48,179 nucleotides of DNA from Pseudomonas sp. CM27 (GCF_013179515.1 NZ_JABMCN010000006.1:1-48179); one strand, 5' to 3'; positions 1 through 8,863 are shown, counted from the first letter of the stretch. Notes: a model not told the origin generated them from the letters alone. Numbers and translations: made by a program.

Positions 1-2970
1 TCTGAGGCGATCGTCACCGATGTACCGCCTTCGCGGTTGCGCCAGTTTTTCGCGAAGGAGGACCAGCATTACCGGGTGCGCAAGGAAGTTCGCGAAAAAG
101 TCCTGTTTGCCCGGCACAACCTGTTGTCCGACCCACCGTTTTCGCAGATCAGCCTGATCGTCTGCCGCAACCTGCTGATCTACCTCGACCGCGAAATCCA
201 GCAGGACATCCTGCGCATGTTCCACTTCGCCCTGCGCCCCGGCGGCTATCTGTTCCTCGGCTCGTCCGAATCCGCCGACCTGGCCAGTGAGCTGTTCGCC
301 GTGGTCGACAAGCGCAACCGCATTTACCGGGCACGTGACGTCAGTAACGCCGCGCGGCGCTCGGGCCGGCAGTTGCCGGGCCCGGACCTTGCCAATGTGC
401 TGCAACCTGCGCGGGGTAAAAGCAAGCCCGGGCGCAAACCTGCCTATGCCGAACTGCACCACCGGGCGCTGGCGCGGCGGACCCCGCCCAGCCTGATCAT
501 CGATGGCGAAGGTACCATCCTGCATCTGAGCGAAGGCGTGGGGCGATTCATGCAACTGGGCAGTGGCGAACTCAGCCGCAACCTGCTGAACCTGGTGCTG
601 CCGAGCTTGCGCCTGGCCTTGCGCAGCACCCTGTTCCAGGCCCGCCAGGGCACCGAAGCCGTGACCTCGCGGCCGGTTGACCTGGGCGAAGGCGCAGCAC
701 GGCTACAGGTGGAAATCACCGTCCAGCCGCACAAGGACGAGGCCAGCGCTGGCGAGTACCTGCTGGTGGTTTTCGAAGAACGCGCGCCCGACCCGTCGCT
801 GCCCCTTCCCGGCGCCATTCGCCAGACCGACAGCATGGTGTTGCACAACCTGGAGCGGGAGTTGCAGCGCACCCGGCTGCAGCTGCACGAAACCATTGAG
901 CAATCGGAGATTTCCAGCGAAGAGCTGACCGCCTCCAACGAAGAGATGCAGGCGATCAACGAAGAACTGCGCTCGGCCAGTGAAGAGCTGGAGACCAGCA
1001 AGGAAGAACTGCAGTCCATCAACGAGGAACTGCTGACGGTCAACTACGAGCTCAAGAACAAGGTCGAGGAAACCGACAAGGTCAACGACTACCTCAGCAA
1101 CCTGATCGCCAGCACCGACATCGCCACGGTGTTCGTCGACCGCAACCTGCACATCCGCTGGTTCACCCCGCGCGCCACCGACCTGTTCAACATGCTGCCG
1201 GTCGACACCGGTCGGTCGCTGCTCGACATCACCCATCGCCTGGACTACCCGGCACTGGCCGACGACGCCCGTGCCGTGGTCCAGGGCGAAAGCATCATCG
1301 AGCGTGAAATCGTCGGCCGGGACCAGCATTGGTACCTGGCGCGCCTGCTGCCCTACCGCTCCAGTGAACAGAAGATCGACGGCACGGTGCTCACTTTCAT
1401 CGACATCAGCAAGAGCCGGGCAGCCGAAGAGCGCGTGCGCCTGGGCGAAGAGCGCATGCGTGTGGTTGCCGAGAGCACTCACGACTTTGCCATCATCCTG
1501 CTCGACGAGCAGGGCCTGGTGACCGACTGGAACACCGGTGCCACGTTGATCTTCGGCTACGCCAAGGCCGATGTGCTCGGCCAGCACTACCAGTTGATCT
1601 TCACAGAGGAAGATCGCCAGCACGGCGTACCCGAGCGGGAGCTGCAGGCAGCACGTGCCGACGACCGTAGCCAGGACGAGCGCTGGCATGTGCGCAAAGA
1701 TGGCAGCCGCTTCTACTCCAGCGGCGAAATCTCCCGGCTCAAGGGCAGCAGCTTGCGCGGCTTCGTGAAAATCGCCCGCGACCTCACCGGGCACAAACGC
1801 CTGCACGACGAACAGACCAAGCAGCTGGCCGAATCGCAGAGCAACAGCCACATGAAGGACGAGTTCTTCGCCATCATGTCCCACGAACTCAAGCATCCGC
1901 TCAACCTGATCCAGCTCAACGCGGAGATCCTCCGGCGCCTGCCTTCGATTGCCCATATAGCGGCCGCGAACAAGGCCGTGAGCACCATCCGCGACGCGGT
2001 CACCAGCCAGGCGCGAATCATCGATGACTTGCTCGATGTAGCGCGTATCCGTACCGGCAAGCTCAAGCTCAAGACCGAACCGCTGGACTTCACTGCCATC
2101 CTGCAGGGGATCCACGCGGTGGTGCTGAGTGAGCAACCAGCCTGCAGCGTGGCGCTGGAACTGCCCGCGGACGGGCTGGCGTTGTTCATCGAGGGCGACA
2201 GCACCCGGCTGGAACAGGTGATCTGGAACCTGCTGAACAACGCCATGAAGTTCAGCCCGGCCGGCTCGGTGATCCGCCTGGTGCTGAGCCATGCGGATGA
2301 TCAGCTCTCGCTGCGGGTTATCGACCAGGGTATCGGCCTGAGTGCAGGCAGCCTGGAGCATATTTTCGACCTGTTCAGCCAAGCCACGCCGGCATCGGGC
2401 AGTCACACCCGTGAAGGCCTGGGGATTGGCCTGTCGCTGGTCCGGCAGCTGGTGGAAGCGCATGGCGGCAGCGTGCAGGCGCAATCGGCGGGCATCGGCC
2501 AGGGCTGTACGTTCACCGTCAGCCTGCCCTTGTCCGCTGCCGGACGCCGCCCGTCTGCGGTGCCCGCCGAGGTGGACTACGCGGGTCGGCTCAGCGGCAT
2601 TCACGTGCTGCTGGTCGATGACTCGCCTGAAGTGCTGGAGGTGATGCAGCAACTGCTGGAAATGGAGTGCGCCGAAGTCAGCGCCTTCAATGACCCGCGC
2701 CAGGCGCTGCAGGCGGCAGGGGACTCGACCTACGACATCATTCTGTCCGACATCGGCATGCCGGTCATGGACGGCCATGCGTTGATCAAGGCGCTGAGGG
2801 GCCTGCGCCACCTTCAGCACACGCCGGCGATCGCGCTGACCGGCTACGGCGCCAGTGCCGACCAGCACAAGTCGCGGCAGTCGGGCTTTGACCGGCACCT
2901 GAACAAACCGGTCGGCTACGACGACCTGGTGGAAGCGATCGAAGCCCTGCACGGCTCGGTGCCGTACTGA
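1..2970 (+). CDS. CheR-PAS-hybrid histidine kinase with receiver (5' truncated by window)
   Basis: The frame is open from the first base, so the gene starts outside the window; the first internal start-like codon (TTG at 37) is not the real start. Visible order: C-terminal part of a CheR methyltransferase (ICRN-like segment VCRNLLIYLD, then LRPGGYLFLGSSES); a PAS-like segment; a long heptad-rich coiled coil (about residues 290-370, repeated EEL/EEM); two further PAS domains; HisKA with phospho-acceptor in MSHELKHPLN; HATPase (N box NLLNNAMKFSP, G box GLGIGLSLV); and a C-terminal receiver whose likely phospho-Asp is in ILSDIGMPVMDG. In this family a CheB domain often precedes CheR, but that part is not visible. 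Probable cytoplasmic sensor linking a methylesterase/methyltransferase-like input to phosphorelay output. The input signal is unknown. Confidence 0.9.
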   Translation, partial: SEAIVTDVPPSRLRQFFAKEDQHYRVRKEVREKVLFARHNLLSDPPFSQISLIVCRNLLIYLDREIQQDILRMFHFALRPGGYLFLGSSESADLASELFAVVDKRNRIYRARDVSNAARRSGRQLPGPDLANVLQPARGKSKPGRKPAYAELHHRALARRTPPSLIIDGEGTILHLSEGVGRFMQLGSGELSRNLLNLVLPSLRLALRSTLFQARQGTEAVTSRPVDLGEGAARLQVEITVQPHKDEASAGEYLLVVFEERAPDPSLPLPGAIRQTDSMVLHNLERELQRTRLQLHETIEQSEISSEELTASNEEMQAINEELRSASEELETSKEELQSINEELLTVNYELKNKVEETDKVNDYLSNLIASTDIATVFVDRNLHIRWFTPRATDLFNMLPVDTGRSLLDITHRLDYPALADDARAVVQGESIIEREIVGRDQHWYLARLLPYRSSEQKIDGTVLTFIDISKSRAAEERVRLGEERMRVVAESTHDFAIILLDEQGLVTDWNTGATLIFGYAKADVLGQHYQLIFTEEDRQHGVPERELQAARADDRSQDERWHVRKDGSRFYSSGEISRLKGSSLRGFVKIARDLTGHKRLHDEQTKQLAESQSNSHMKDEFFAIMSHELKHPLNLIQLNAEILRRLPSIAHIAAANKAVSTIRDAVTSQARIIDDLLDVARIRTGKLKLKTEPLDFTAILQGIHAVVLSEQPACSVALELPADGLALFIEGDSTRLEQVIWNLLNNAMKFSPAGSVIRLVLSHADDQLSLRVIDQGIGLSAGSLEHIFDLFSQATPASGSHTREGLGIGLSLVRQLVEAHGGSVQAQSAGIGQGCTFTVSLPLSAAGRRPSAVPAEVDYAGRLSGIHVLLVDDSPEVLEVMQQLLEMECAEVSAFNDPRQALQAAGDSTYDIILSDIGMPVMDGHALIKALRGLRHLQHTPAIALTGYGASADQHKSRQSGFDRHLNKPVGYDDLVEAIEALHGSVPY

Positions 2971-2992
2971 CCGCACATCAGTCAGTACGGCA
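2960..2992. terminator. Bidirectional hairpin between convergent genes
   Basis: Perfect 12-bp inverted repeat: arms 2960-2971 and 2981-2992 (core CCGTACTGAC / GTCAGTACGG) around a 9-nt loop. It includes the stop codon of the kinase and lies just before the 3' end of the convergent ClpP-like gene. There is no clear T-tract, so it may be a bidirectional or Rho-assisted terminator rather than a textbook intrinsic one. Confidence 0.6.
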
Positions 2993-3012
2993 TTGCGAGC
3001 CAGTGGCTGGCC

Positions 3013-3564
3013 TCAGGCATGCACACTCCACTGGCTCACCTCCGACGCCAGCGGCATCTCGTCGATGGCATGGATCATGCCGCTTTGCAGCGCTTCTTGC
3101 GGGCCGAGTATGCGCGGGTAGGCCATCAGGTAGCGCGGTACATCCAGCACCTCGCTGCTGCCCTGGGTGCGCTCTGCCACGATTTCCGCATACAGCCGCA
3201 AGTCGTAGTCCAGACTCATGGCGTACTCGGCCATGCGGGCGTGGTCCACGGAGCCATGCAAAGTCCAGTGAAACGGGTGGAACAGGAACTTGCTGTGGGT
3301 GCAGGCAGTGCGGTGCTCGCCTGCCAGGAACAGGATGTTGCCCATGGACTCCACCGTCCCCAGGTTATGGGTGTGCAACGGAATCGGCAGGCCGCGCAGG
3401 AAGTTGTACAGGGTAAAGCCGTAGCTGCACTCCCCGCCCATGGTGGCGATGTTCAGCTGCAGCAGATCTGCGCCTTGTTGCATGGCTTTGGAGCAGGTAT
3501 TGATCAGGTTGCCACAGGTAGATGAATTGATCGGGCCGGTGAAGTGGATGATATGTCTGGCCAT
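3013..3564 (-). CDS. ClpP-like serine protease, orphan
   Basis: 183 aa, shorter than housekeeping ClpP (about 200 aa). The ClpP/crotonase fold is suggested by the N-terminal IIHFTGPINSST strand, NIATMGGECSYG (oxyanion-type glycines), ESMGNILFLAG with the likely nucleophile Ser73, and FLFHPFHW with the likely His96. The C-terminal RILGPQEALQSGMIHAID matches the 'EA..GLID' end of ClpP-type subunits. A GGAGG ribosome site precedes the ATG. It is not next to clpX, tig or lon, so it is not the main ClpP. It follows the small membrane protein on the same strand by 50 bp, suggesting co-transcription. Substrates and unfoldase partner are unknown; it could act alone on small peptides or membrane proteins. 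Confidence 0.8.
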   Translation of the reverse strand: MARHIIHFTGPINSSTCGNLINTCSKAMQQGADLLQLNIATMGGECSYGFTLYNFLRGLPIPLHTHNLGTVESMGNILFLAGEHRTACTHSKFLFHPFHWTLHGSVDHARMAEYAMSLDYDLRLYAEIVAERTQGSSEVLDVPRYLMAYPRILGPQEALQSGMIHAIDEMPLASEVSQWSVHA

Positions 3565-3614
3565 GCGTGCCTCCAGGGTCTGGCAGTGCTTCTTCCGGTG
3601 AATCGGGCAGGCCT

Positions 3615-4001
3615 TCAGTCACCGGGTGGGTCCCGGCGGTCGGCCTGATGCGGGTCGAGCTTGCCCATGCTTTGGTACTGCTTGCGCAGGGCGTGCAGCT
3701 CGGCCGGGTCCATGTCTTCCAGGTCCAGCAATGCCTTGTGCGCACGCTTGGTGGTGCGCAGCAGTTCGTCGATCTTGATGTGCAGTTCGTCGTTGTCGCG
3801 GTTCTGGGTGTTCTGGATCAGGAACACCATCAGAAATGTGACGATGGTGGTCGAAGTGTTGATCACCAGCTGCCAGGTATCGTTGTAATCGAACAGCGGG
3901 CCGGTCACTGCCCAAGCCAGTATCAACAGAAAGGCGATGACGAAGGTTTGCGGGCGACCCGCACAATTCGCCAGCCATTGCGCGAAACGGTCGAATTTCA
4001 T
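3615..4001 (-). CDS. Low-affinity iron permease-like small membrane protein
   Basis: The start was set at ATG 4001 (MKFDRFAQWL) because GGGGAGGA lies about 8 nt upstream; a longer in-frame version runs into the divergent promoter region and has poor coding character. 128 aa: an N-terminal amphipathic stretch, TM1 (FVIAFLLILAWAVTG), TM2 (INTSTTIVTFLMVFLIQ), then the family signature QNTQNRDNDELHIKIDELL and a charged cytoplasmic tail. This matches the 'low affinity iron permease' family (yeast Fet4-related), whose bacterial members are short and not shown to carry iron. It is divergent from the DUF72 operon and probably co-transcribed with the ClpP-like gene downstream. Confidence 0.8.
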   Translation of the reverse strand: MKFDRFAQWLANCAGRPQTFVIAFLLILAWAVTGPLFDYNDTWQLVINTSTTIVTFLMVFLIQNTQNRDNDELHIKIDELLRTTKRAHKALLDLEDMDPAELHALRKQYQSMGKLDPHQADRRDPPGD

Positions 4002-4173
4002 GCTGTCGGTCCTCCCCGTAGCGCCAGGCTTGGGCTGCTTAAGGGTGGAATCGCGCGTGACGGCAAAGTTCAATCCGCGACCGTGCGCGCCGTCGATCTT
4101 CACCCTTGAACCCTTGTGCAGTTGCACGTGTCGCAATTGATGAACCGGGCAACGACGATCATGAGGAGGCAGC

Positions 4174-5091
4174 GTGAGCGAAGTGCGTATCGGCATTTCA
4201 GGTTGGCGCTATGGCCCTTGGCGCAAGGATTTCTACCCCAAGGGGCTACCCCAGGACGATGAGCTGGCGTTTGCCTCTCGAGCCGTGAACACCATCGAGA
4301 TCAACGGGTCGTTCTACAGCCTGCAAACGCCTGACCGTTACCAGGCCTGGGCTCACGCGACGCCTGAGGATTTCGTGTTCTCGGTGAAGGCGCCCCGCTA
4401 CATCACCCACATACGCCGGCTGAGGGAGATCGAACAGCCGATTGCCAATTTCTTCGCGTCTGGCCCGCTGCTGCTCGGTGACAAGCTAGGGCCGTTTCTT
4501 TGGCAGTTTCCACCCAACATGAAGTTCGACGAGGCGCTTTTCAGCGCGTTTCTTGACTTGCTACCCCGCGATGTTGCAGCTGCGCGGGCCTGTGCCGAGG
4601 GCTGCGCCGAACGCCTGCAAGGGAATGGCGGCACCGCCATCCAAGGCAATTACCGGCTGCGCCATGCGGTGGAAATACGCCACGAGAGCTTCCTGTGCGA
4701 AGCCTTCGTCAAGCTGTTGCGCAAGCACCACGTTGCGCTGGTGGTTGCCGACAGCGCGGGTAAGTGGCCGTACGTGGAAGATGTCACGGCCGACTTCATG
4801 TACATGCGCCTGCACGGCGATGTCGAACTGTACAGCAGCGGCTACACGGTGCGCGCGCTGCGGCGCTGGAAGCATCGGATTCAGCAATGGAGCCAGGGCA
4901 GCCAGGCCGATGATGCCAAGCTGATCGTCCCGGGCCCGCCGCCTCGGCGTGCTTCGCGGGATGTCTACTGCTACTTCGACAACGACCAGAAGGTGCATGC
5001 GCCCTACGATGCGCGACGTTTGCTGGAGAAGCTGCACCTGGACCACCCGCTGATGACCGAGCCCGGCGTGGCGCCGGAGGTGCCGCTGTGA
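4174..5091 (+). CDS. DUF72 (YecE-like) protein
   Basis: 305 aa with a GTG start preceded by GAGGAGG. The N-terminal IGISGWRYGPWRKDFYP and the early EINGSFYSLQ are hallmarks of DUF72, a TIM-barrel family related to xylose isomerase-like folds with no settled biochemical role; many copies occur per genome. Further family marks are FVFSVKAPRYITH, LLWQ-type FLWQFPPN, VEIRHESF and the C-terminal YCYFDNDQKVHAPYDA. Its TGA overlaps the GTG of the next gene (GTGA), so the two are translationally coupled and this is the first gene of a four-gene operon aimed at phospholipid metabolism. A role tied to that pathway is inferred from position only. Confidence 0.85.
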   Translation: MSEVRIGISGWRYGPWRKDFYPKGLPQDDELAFASRAVNTIEINGSFYSLQTPDRYQAWAHATPEDFVFSVKAPRYITHIRRLREIEQPIANFFASGPLLLGDKLGPFLWQFPPNMKFDEALFSAFLDLLPRDVAAARACAEGCAERLQGNGGTAIQGNYRLRHAVEIRHESFLCEAFVKLLRKHHVALVVADSAGKWPYVEDVTADFMYMRLHGDVELYSSGYTVRALRRWKHRIQQWSQGSQADDAKLIVPGPPPRRASRDVYCYFDNDQKVHAPYDARRLLEKLHLDHPLMTEPGVAPEVPL

Positions 5092-5873
5092 ACAGGACCC
5101 TGCCTGCCCCCCATTGCATCATCGACAAAGTTACCGCCGTACACCGGCTGAACGTGCTCACCCTCAACGTGCACAAGGGTTTCACCTTTTTCAACCGGCG
5201 CTTCATCCTGCCCGAGCTGCGCGAAGCCGTGCGTACCACCGGTGCAGACCTGGTATTCCTCCAGGAAGTGCATGGCAGCCACCAGCAGCATGCTGTACGC
5301 CACCCAGCGTGGCCGGAGGCACCGCAGTACGAATTTCTCGCCGATAGCATGTGGCCGCAATTTGCATACGGTCGCAATGCGGTGTACCCCCACGGCGACC
5401 ACGGCAATGCCCTGCTTTCCAAGTTTCCGATTACCCGTTTCGACAACCTCGACGTGTCGGTACACGGCAACGAGCAGCGCGGCCTGCTGCACTGCCAGCT
5501 GGAAGTGCCAGGCCACGAACAGGTCCATGCGGTGTGCGTGCACCTGGGCCTGCGCGAAGCGCACAGGCAAAGCCAGGTGAAGCTGTTGCTCGAACTGCTT
5601 GACCGCCTGCCGCCAAAAGCGCCGGTGATTGTTGCCGGCGACTTCAATGACTGGCGGCTGAAGGCGGACGCAGTGCTGTCGCAGCGCCTGGTCGAAGCCT
5701 TTGGCGAGCGGTTCGGCACCCCGGCGCGCAGTTTCCCGGCGCGCATGCCGCTGTTGCGCCTGGACCGGATCTATGTGCGCAACGCCATGCCTGGCAAGGC
5801 CCAGGTGTTGTCCAACTACCCGTGGTCGCACCTGTCCGACCACGCCCCCCTGGCTGCGGAGATCGTTGTGTGA
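5088..5873 (+). CDS. Endonuclease/exonuclease/phosphatase family protein (YbhP-like)
   Basis: 261 aa; the GTG start overlaps the previous stop. EEP-fold motifs are in the right order: LNVLTLNVHKG (Asn of the first metal site), DLVFLQEVHG (metal-binding Glu), GNALLSKFPI, VCVHLGLREAHR (catalytic His region), VIVAGDFNDW (D-x-N) and the C-terminal SDHAPL (catalytic Asp-His). Upstream of a clsB-type synthase and a YbhN-type protein it matches the E. coli ybhP-clsB-ybhN group. Probable Mg2+-dependent phosphodiesterase or phosphatase, perhaps on a phospholipid head group. It ends in GTGA overlapping the next gene. Confidence 0.87.
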   Translation: MNRTLPAPHCIIDKVTAVHRLNVLTLNVHKGFTFFNRRFILPELREAVRTTGADLVFLQEVHGSHQQHAVRHPAWPEAPQYEFLADSMWPQFAYGRNAVYPHGDHGNALLSKFPITRFDNLDVSVHGNEQRGLLHCQLEVPGHEQVHAVCVHLGLREAHRQSQVKLLLELLDRLPPKAPVIVAGDFNDWRLKADAVLSQRLVEAFGERFGTPARSFPARMPLLRLDRIYVRNAMPGKAQVLSNYPWSHLSDHAPLAAEIVV

Positions 5874-7072
5874 AAAGACCCTGGGTAGACGGTAACAGCG
5901 TGGAACTGTTGATCAATGGCGAGGCATTCTACCCCCGTGTATTCGACGCCATCGGCCAGGCACGGGAAGAAGTCCTGCTGGAAACCTTCATCATTTTCGA
6001 CGACAAGGTCGGCCAGCAGCTGCAGCGGGCGTTGATCGAGGCTGCCAGCCGCGGCGTGCGGGTCGAGGTGGTGGCAGATGGCTACGGCACGGCGGATCTG
6101 CCCGACGATTTTATTGCGGCCATGACCGATGCCGGGGTCAGCTTTCACCTGTTCGACCCCCAGCCGAAACTGGCGGGCATGCGCACCAATCTGTTCCGGC
6201 GCCTGCACCGCAAGATTGTGGTCATCGACGGCGAGCTGGCCTTCATCGGCGGCATCAACTACAGCGCCGATCACTTGGGCGATTATGGGCCGATGGCCAA
6301 GCAAGACTACGCCGTCGCAGTCACCGGCCCAGTGGTGGCGCAAGTGCATGCAGTGAGCCGACGCCTGATGTCGCCTGTGCTCGAACCCCCCAGCGAGGTG
6401 CGACCCGTGACCGCGCCTACCGGCGAAACAACTGCGGTGTTGGTGGAGCGTGACAACGGGCAGCGTCGCACCGCCATCGAAGCGCAGTACCTGGAGGCCT
6501 TGCGCGCTGCCCGCCAGCGCATCGTGGTCGCCAATGCGTATTTCTTCCCCGGCTACCGCCTGCTGCGCGAGCTGCGCAATGCCGCCCGCCGGGGGGTGGA
6601 GGTGACCCTGATCATGCAGGGCCAGCCGGACATGCGCTGGGTGCGGGCGCTTTCACGGCTACTGTACAACTACCTGCTGCGCGATGGCGTACGCATTCAC
6701 GAATACTGCCAGCGCCCGCTGCACGGCAAGGTGGCGCTGGTGGACGATGAGTGGTCCACCGTCGGCTCCAGCAACCTGGACCCGTTGAGCCTGTCATTGA
6801 ACCTGGAGGCCAACCTGTTCATCCGCGACCGTGCCTTCAACCAGCAGCTGCACCAGCACCTGCGCACGCTGGCAAGCGAGCAATGCAAGCCGGTGACCCT
6901 GGAACGCATGATCCGCGGCTATTGGTGGCGGGCCCCGCTGATATTCCTGTGCTTCCACGTAGTTCGGCATTTTCCGCGCATTGCCGGCTGGTTGCCGGCG
7001 CACCGCAAACGCCTGAAATCGCTGCAAGCGCAAGTCCACACCCAAGGCAACCTGCACGAGGGCAATACCTGA
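5870..7072 (+). CDS. clsB: Cardiolipin synthase B-type phospholipase D family enzyme
   Basis: 400 aa from the GTG at 5870, which overlaps the stop of the EEP gene; an earlier in-frame start at 5822 would run through that gene and is rejected. Two HKD motifs are present: LHRKIVVIDGELAFIGG (His about 113) and LHGKVALVDDEWSTVGS (His about 285), each followed by the usual Asn-containing loop (GGINYSADH, GSSNLDPLS). There is no N-terminal pair of TM helices, which separates ClsB/ClsC from ClsA. The family transfers a phosphatidyl group to make cardiolipin at the inner membrane. It is tightly coupled to the EEP and YbhN genes, as in enterobacteria. Confidence 0.88.
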   Translation: MKRPWVDGNSVELLINGEAFYPRVFDAIGQAREEVLLETFIIFDDKVGQQLQRALIEAASRGVRVEVVADGYGTADLPDDFIAAMTDAGVSFHLFDPQPKLAGMRTNLFRRLHRKIVVIDGELAFIGGINYSADHLGDYGPMAKQDYAVAVTGPVVAQVHAVSRRLMSPVLEPPSEVRPVTAPTGETTAVLVERDNGQRRTAIEAQYLEALRAARQRIVVANAYFFPGYRLLRELRNAARRGVEVTLIMQGQPDMRWVRALSRLLYNYLLRDGVRIHEYCQRPLHGKVALVDDEWSTVGSSNLDPLSLSLNLEANLFIRDRAFNQQLHQHLRTLASEQCKPVTLERMIRGYWWRAPLIFLCFHVVRHFPRIAGWLPAHRKRLKSLQAQVHTQGNLHEGNT

Positions 7073-8025
7073 TGGAGCGCAAGCGCTGGCAAACCTGGGC
7101 CAAACGCCTGTTCACCGTGCTGTTCGTGGTGCTGATCCCGGTGCTGTTGTTCATGCTGGCACGCAATCTGGACTGGGGCGAAGTGCGCCAGTCATTGTTC
7201 GCCTACAAGCCTGGCGTTTTGGCGGTGGGCCTGGTGATGGCGCTGTGCAGCTTCCTGATCTTCGCCAGCTACGACCTGCTGGCACGCACCTACACCGGCC
7301 ACACGTTGCCTGCCCGGCAGGTGCTGCCAGTCGCGTTCGTGTGCTACGCCTTCAACCTCAACTTCACCACCTGGGTGGGCGGCGTTGCGCTGCGTTACCG
7401 GCTGTACAGCCGGCTTGGGCTGGATACGGCCACCATCACCCGCATCCTCACCCTCGGCCTGCTGACCAACTGGATGGGTTACATGCTGCTCGCCGGTGGT
7501 GTGTTCGCGTTGCGTCTGGTAGAGCTGCCCGCGAACTGGGCGGTGGGCACTACGGGCCTGCAATTCATCGGCTTTGCGCTGCTGGCCATCGCCTTTGCCT
7601 ATCTGTTTGCCTGTGGTTTTGCCAAGAAGCGCACCTGGCGCTGGCGTGATCACGAGCTGACCCTGCCTGGGCTGCGCCTGGCGCTGTGCCAGGTGGCACT
7701 CGGCGCCAGCAACTGGGCGATGATGGCCTTGCTGATCTACTGGCTGTTGCCCGACAAGGCCTTCTACCCCTCTATTCTGGGGATTCTGCTGATCAGTTGC
7801 GTGGCTGGGGTGGTTGCGCATATTCCGGCCGGGCTGGGCGTGCTGGAAACGGTATTTCTGGGGTTGCTGCATGGCCAGATGGGCCAGGGCAGCCTGGTGG
7901 CGGCGCTGCTGGCTTACCGGACCTTGTATTACCTGATTCCCTTGGCGCTGGCGGTGATCACCTATGTGGTGCTGGAAAAACGTGCCAAGGCCATGCGCCA
8001 GCGCGACAAACCAGCTTCGACGTGA
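7072..8025 (+). CDS. YbhN-like integral membrane protein (LPG synthase TM family)
   Basis: 317 aa from the ATG at 7072, which overlaps the clsB stop (TGATG). It carries about eight hydrophobic segments, including one at residues 11-26, and ends in a basic tail (KRAKAMRQRDK). The segment WVGGVALRYRLYSRLG and the later HIPAGLGVLETVFLGLL are typical of the UPF0104/YbhN family, which shares the flippase-like membrane domain of MprF without the lysyl-transferase domain. With clsB next to it, a role in moving or handling anionic phospholipids is a reasonable inference. The operon may continue into the small secreted protein 28 bp downstream. Confidence 0.85.
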   Translation: MERKRWQTWAKRLFTVLFVVLIPVLLFMLARNLDWGEVRQSLFAYKPGVLAVGLVMALCSFLIFASYDLLARTYTGHTLPARQVLPVAFVCYAFNLNFTTWVGGVALRYRLYSRLGLDTATITRILTLGLLTNWMGYMLLAGGVFALRLVELPANWAVGTTGLQFIGFALLAIAFAYLFACGFAKKRTWRWRDHELTLPGLRLALCQVALGASNWAMMALLIYWLLPDKAFYPSILGILLISCVAGVVAHIPAGLGVLETVFLGLLHGQMGQGSLVAALLAYRTLYYLIPLALAVITYVVLEKRAKAMRQRDKPAST

Positions 8026-8053
8026 ATGACGGCCTGTGGCCGGGAGGTGTCCC

Positions 8054-8482
8054 ATGCGTGTCTTTACGATGACATTGATGTTGGCAAGCCTGGCCAGCGG
8101 CGAGGTGCTGGCCGAGGCCTGCGATGTGGTCACCCGATCGTCCAGCGAAGCGGTGAAACCGGTGGCGCAACATACCTGCTACACCTTCGGCAACATGCCG
8201 CCGGAAGCGATCAACTGGTCGTGCAGCAACGAGAGCAAGGACATGCTCAGCGCGCAGAAGCAGAAGGTGGCGCGTTGCGCCGATGGCAGCGTGGGCAGTT
8301 GTATCGCACCGTTGACCCAGGAGGCGCTGGCCAATCCTGAAGCAGCCGGCAATGACCAGCCGTCCACTCGGCCTGGCTTGCCCAAGGATGCCCGGGTGGT
8401 GACCTATTACTACGATACACCTAGCCTGGGGCAGGCGCGTACCGAGTGTGAGCGCAGCAATGGGATCTGGCAGACGCATTGA
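8054..8482 (+). CDS. Small secreted protein of unknown function
   Basis: 142 aa from the ATG at 8054, chosen because GGGAGGTG lies just upstream. The N-terminus MRVFTMTLMLASLASGEVLA reads as a Sec signal peptide ending near residue 20-22. The mature part has six cysteines (in EACD, HTCYTF, WSCSN, ARCAD, GSCIAP and TECERS), suggesting three disulfides in the periplasm. I do not recognise a named family. Position, 28 bp after the YbhN gene on the same strand, suggests the same transcript. The terminal REP hairpin follows 58 bp downstream. Confidence 0.7.
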   Translation: MRVFTMTLMLASLASGEVLAEACDVVTRSSSEAVKPVAQHTCYTFGNMPPEAINWSCSNESKDMLSAQKQKVARCADGSVGSCIAPLTQEALANPEAAGNDQPSTRPGLPKDARVVTYYYDTPSLGQARTECERSNGIWQTH

Positions 8483-8540
8483 AGGCCAGGCAGAACAGTC
8501 CCGGCAGCGCTAAACAGGCGCTTGCCACAGCATTTGCGTC

Positions 8541-8586
8541 GCCTATGAGATCGAGCGCCGCGCGGGCGGCGCTCGATCTCATAGGC
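8541..8586. repeat. REP-type palindrome
   Basis: Perfect 20-bp arms at 8541-8560 and 8567-8586 with a 6-nt loop; the arm core is TATGAGATCGAGCGCC. The same arm sequence occurs at 26061-26080 and in reverse at 26150-26166. It lies between the 3' ends of two convergent genes, the usual REP site. Flanking sequence (CTTGCCACAGCATTTGC on the left, GGCAAACACCTGCAAGCC on the right) resembles the flanks of the other copies, so the REP sits inside a larger dispersed unit. Confidence 0.85.
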
Positions 8587-8638
8587 GCTGCATATCTTGC
8601 GGCAAACACCTGCAAGCCGTTCAAAGTACTAGCATGAA

Positions 8639-8863
8639 TCAGGGAGAAATCGGATCACTCGCCGGGAAGGTCTCATCCAGCGCATTGTCGACGCTGCTTT
8701 CCTTCACCTGCGCCACCTGTCCGCAATTGCAACCCGGCATACGGCACGGTTCACCGTTACGGTGCCCGCTGGCACAGGCCTCACAGCAGTAGGCCTTGCC
8801 GTTCTGAGGGGCGGCATCCACCGTACAGGAGCATTCACTGCACGCGCATCTTAACTCGCTCAT
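8639..8863 (-). CDS. Bacterial metallothionein
   Basis: 74 aa with ten Cys and one or two metal-capable His. The cysteine pattern CACSECSCTV, YCCEACASGH, EPCRMPGCNCG is that of pseudomonad BmtA-type metallothioneins, including the YCCEAC segment of the zinc-finger-like part. The C-terminal extension (SSVDNALDETFPASDP) is polar and acidic, as in longer Pseudomonas forms. It binds Zn/Cd (and Cu) in the cytoplasm. The ATG overlaps the stop of the upstream acidic protein (ATGA), so the two are co-translated. No metal-responsive operator was identified upstream. Confidence 0.93.
   Translation of the reverse strand: MSELRCACSECSCTVDAAPQNGKAYCCEACASGHRNGEPCRMPGCNCGQVAQVKESSVDNALDETFPASDPISP

Noticed and set aside
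703..2976. Long open frame (757 codons) antisense to the sensor kinase
   Set aside because: Shadow frame of a GC-rich gene: no recognisable domain, composition rich in His, Gln, Val and Arg, and the sense frame has unmistakable kinase motifs.
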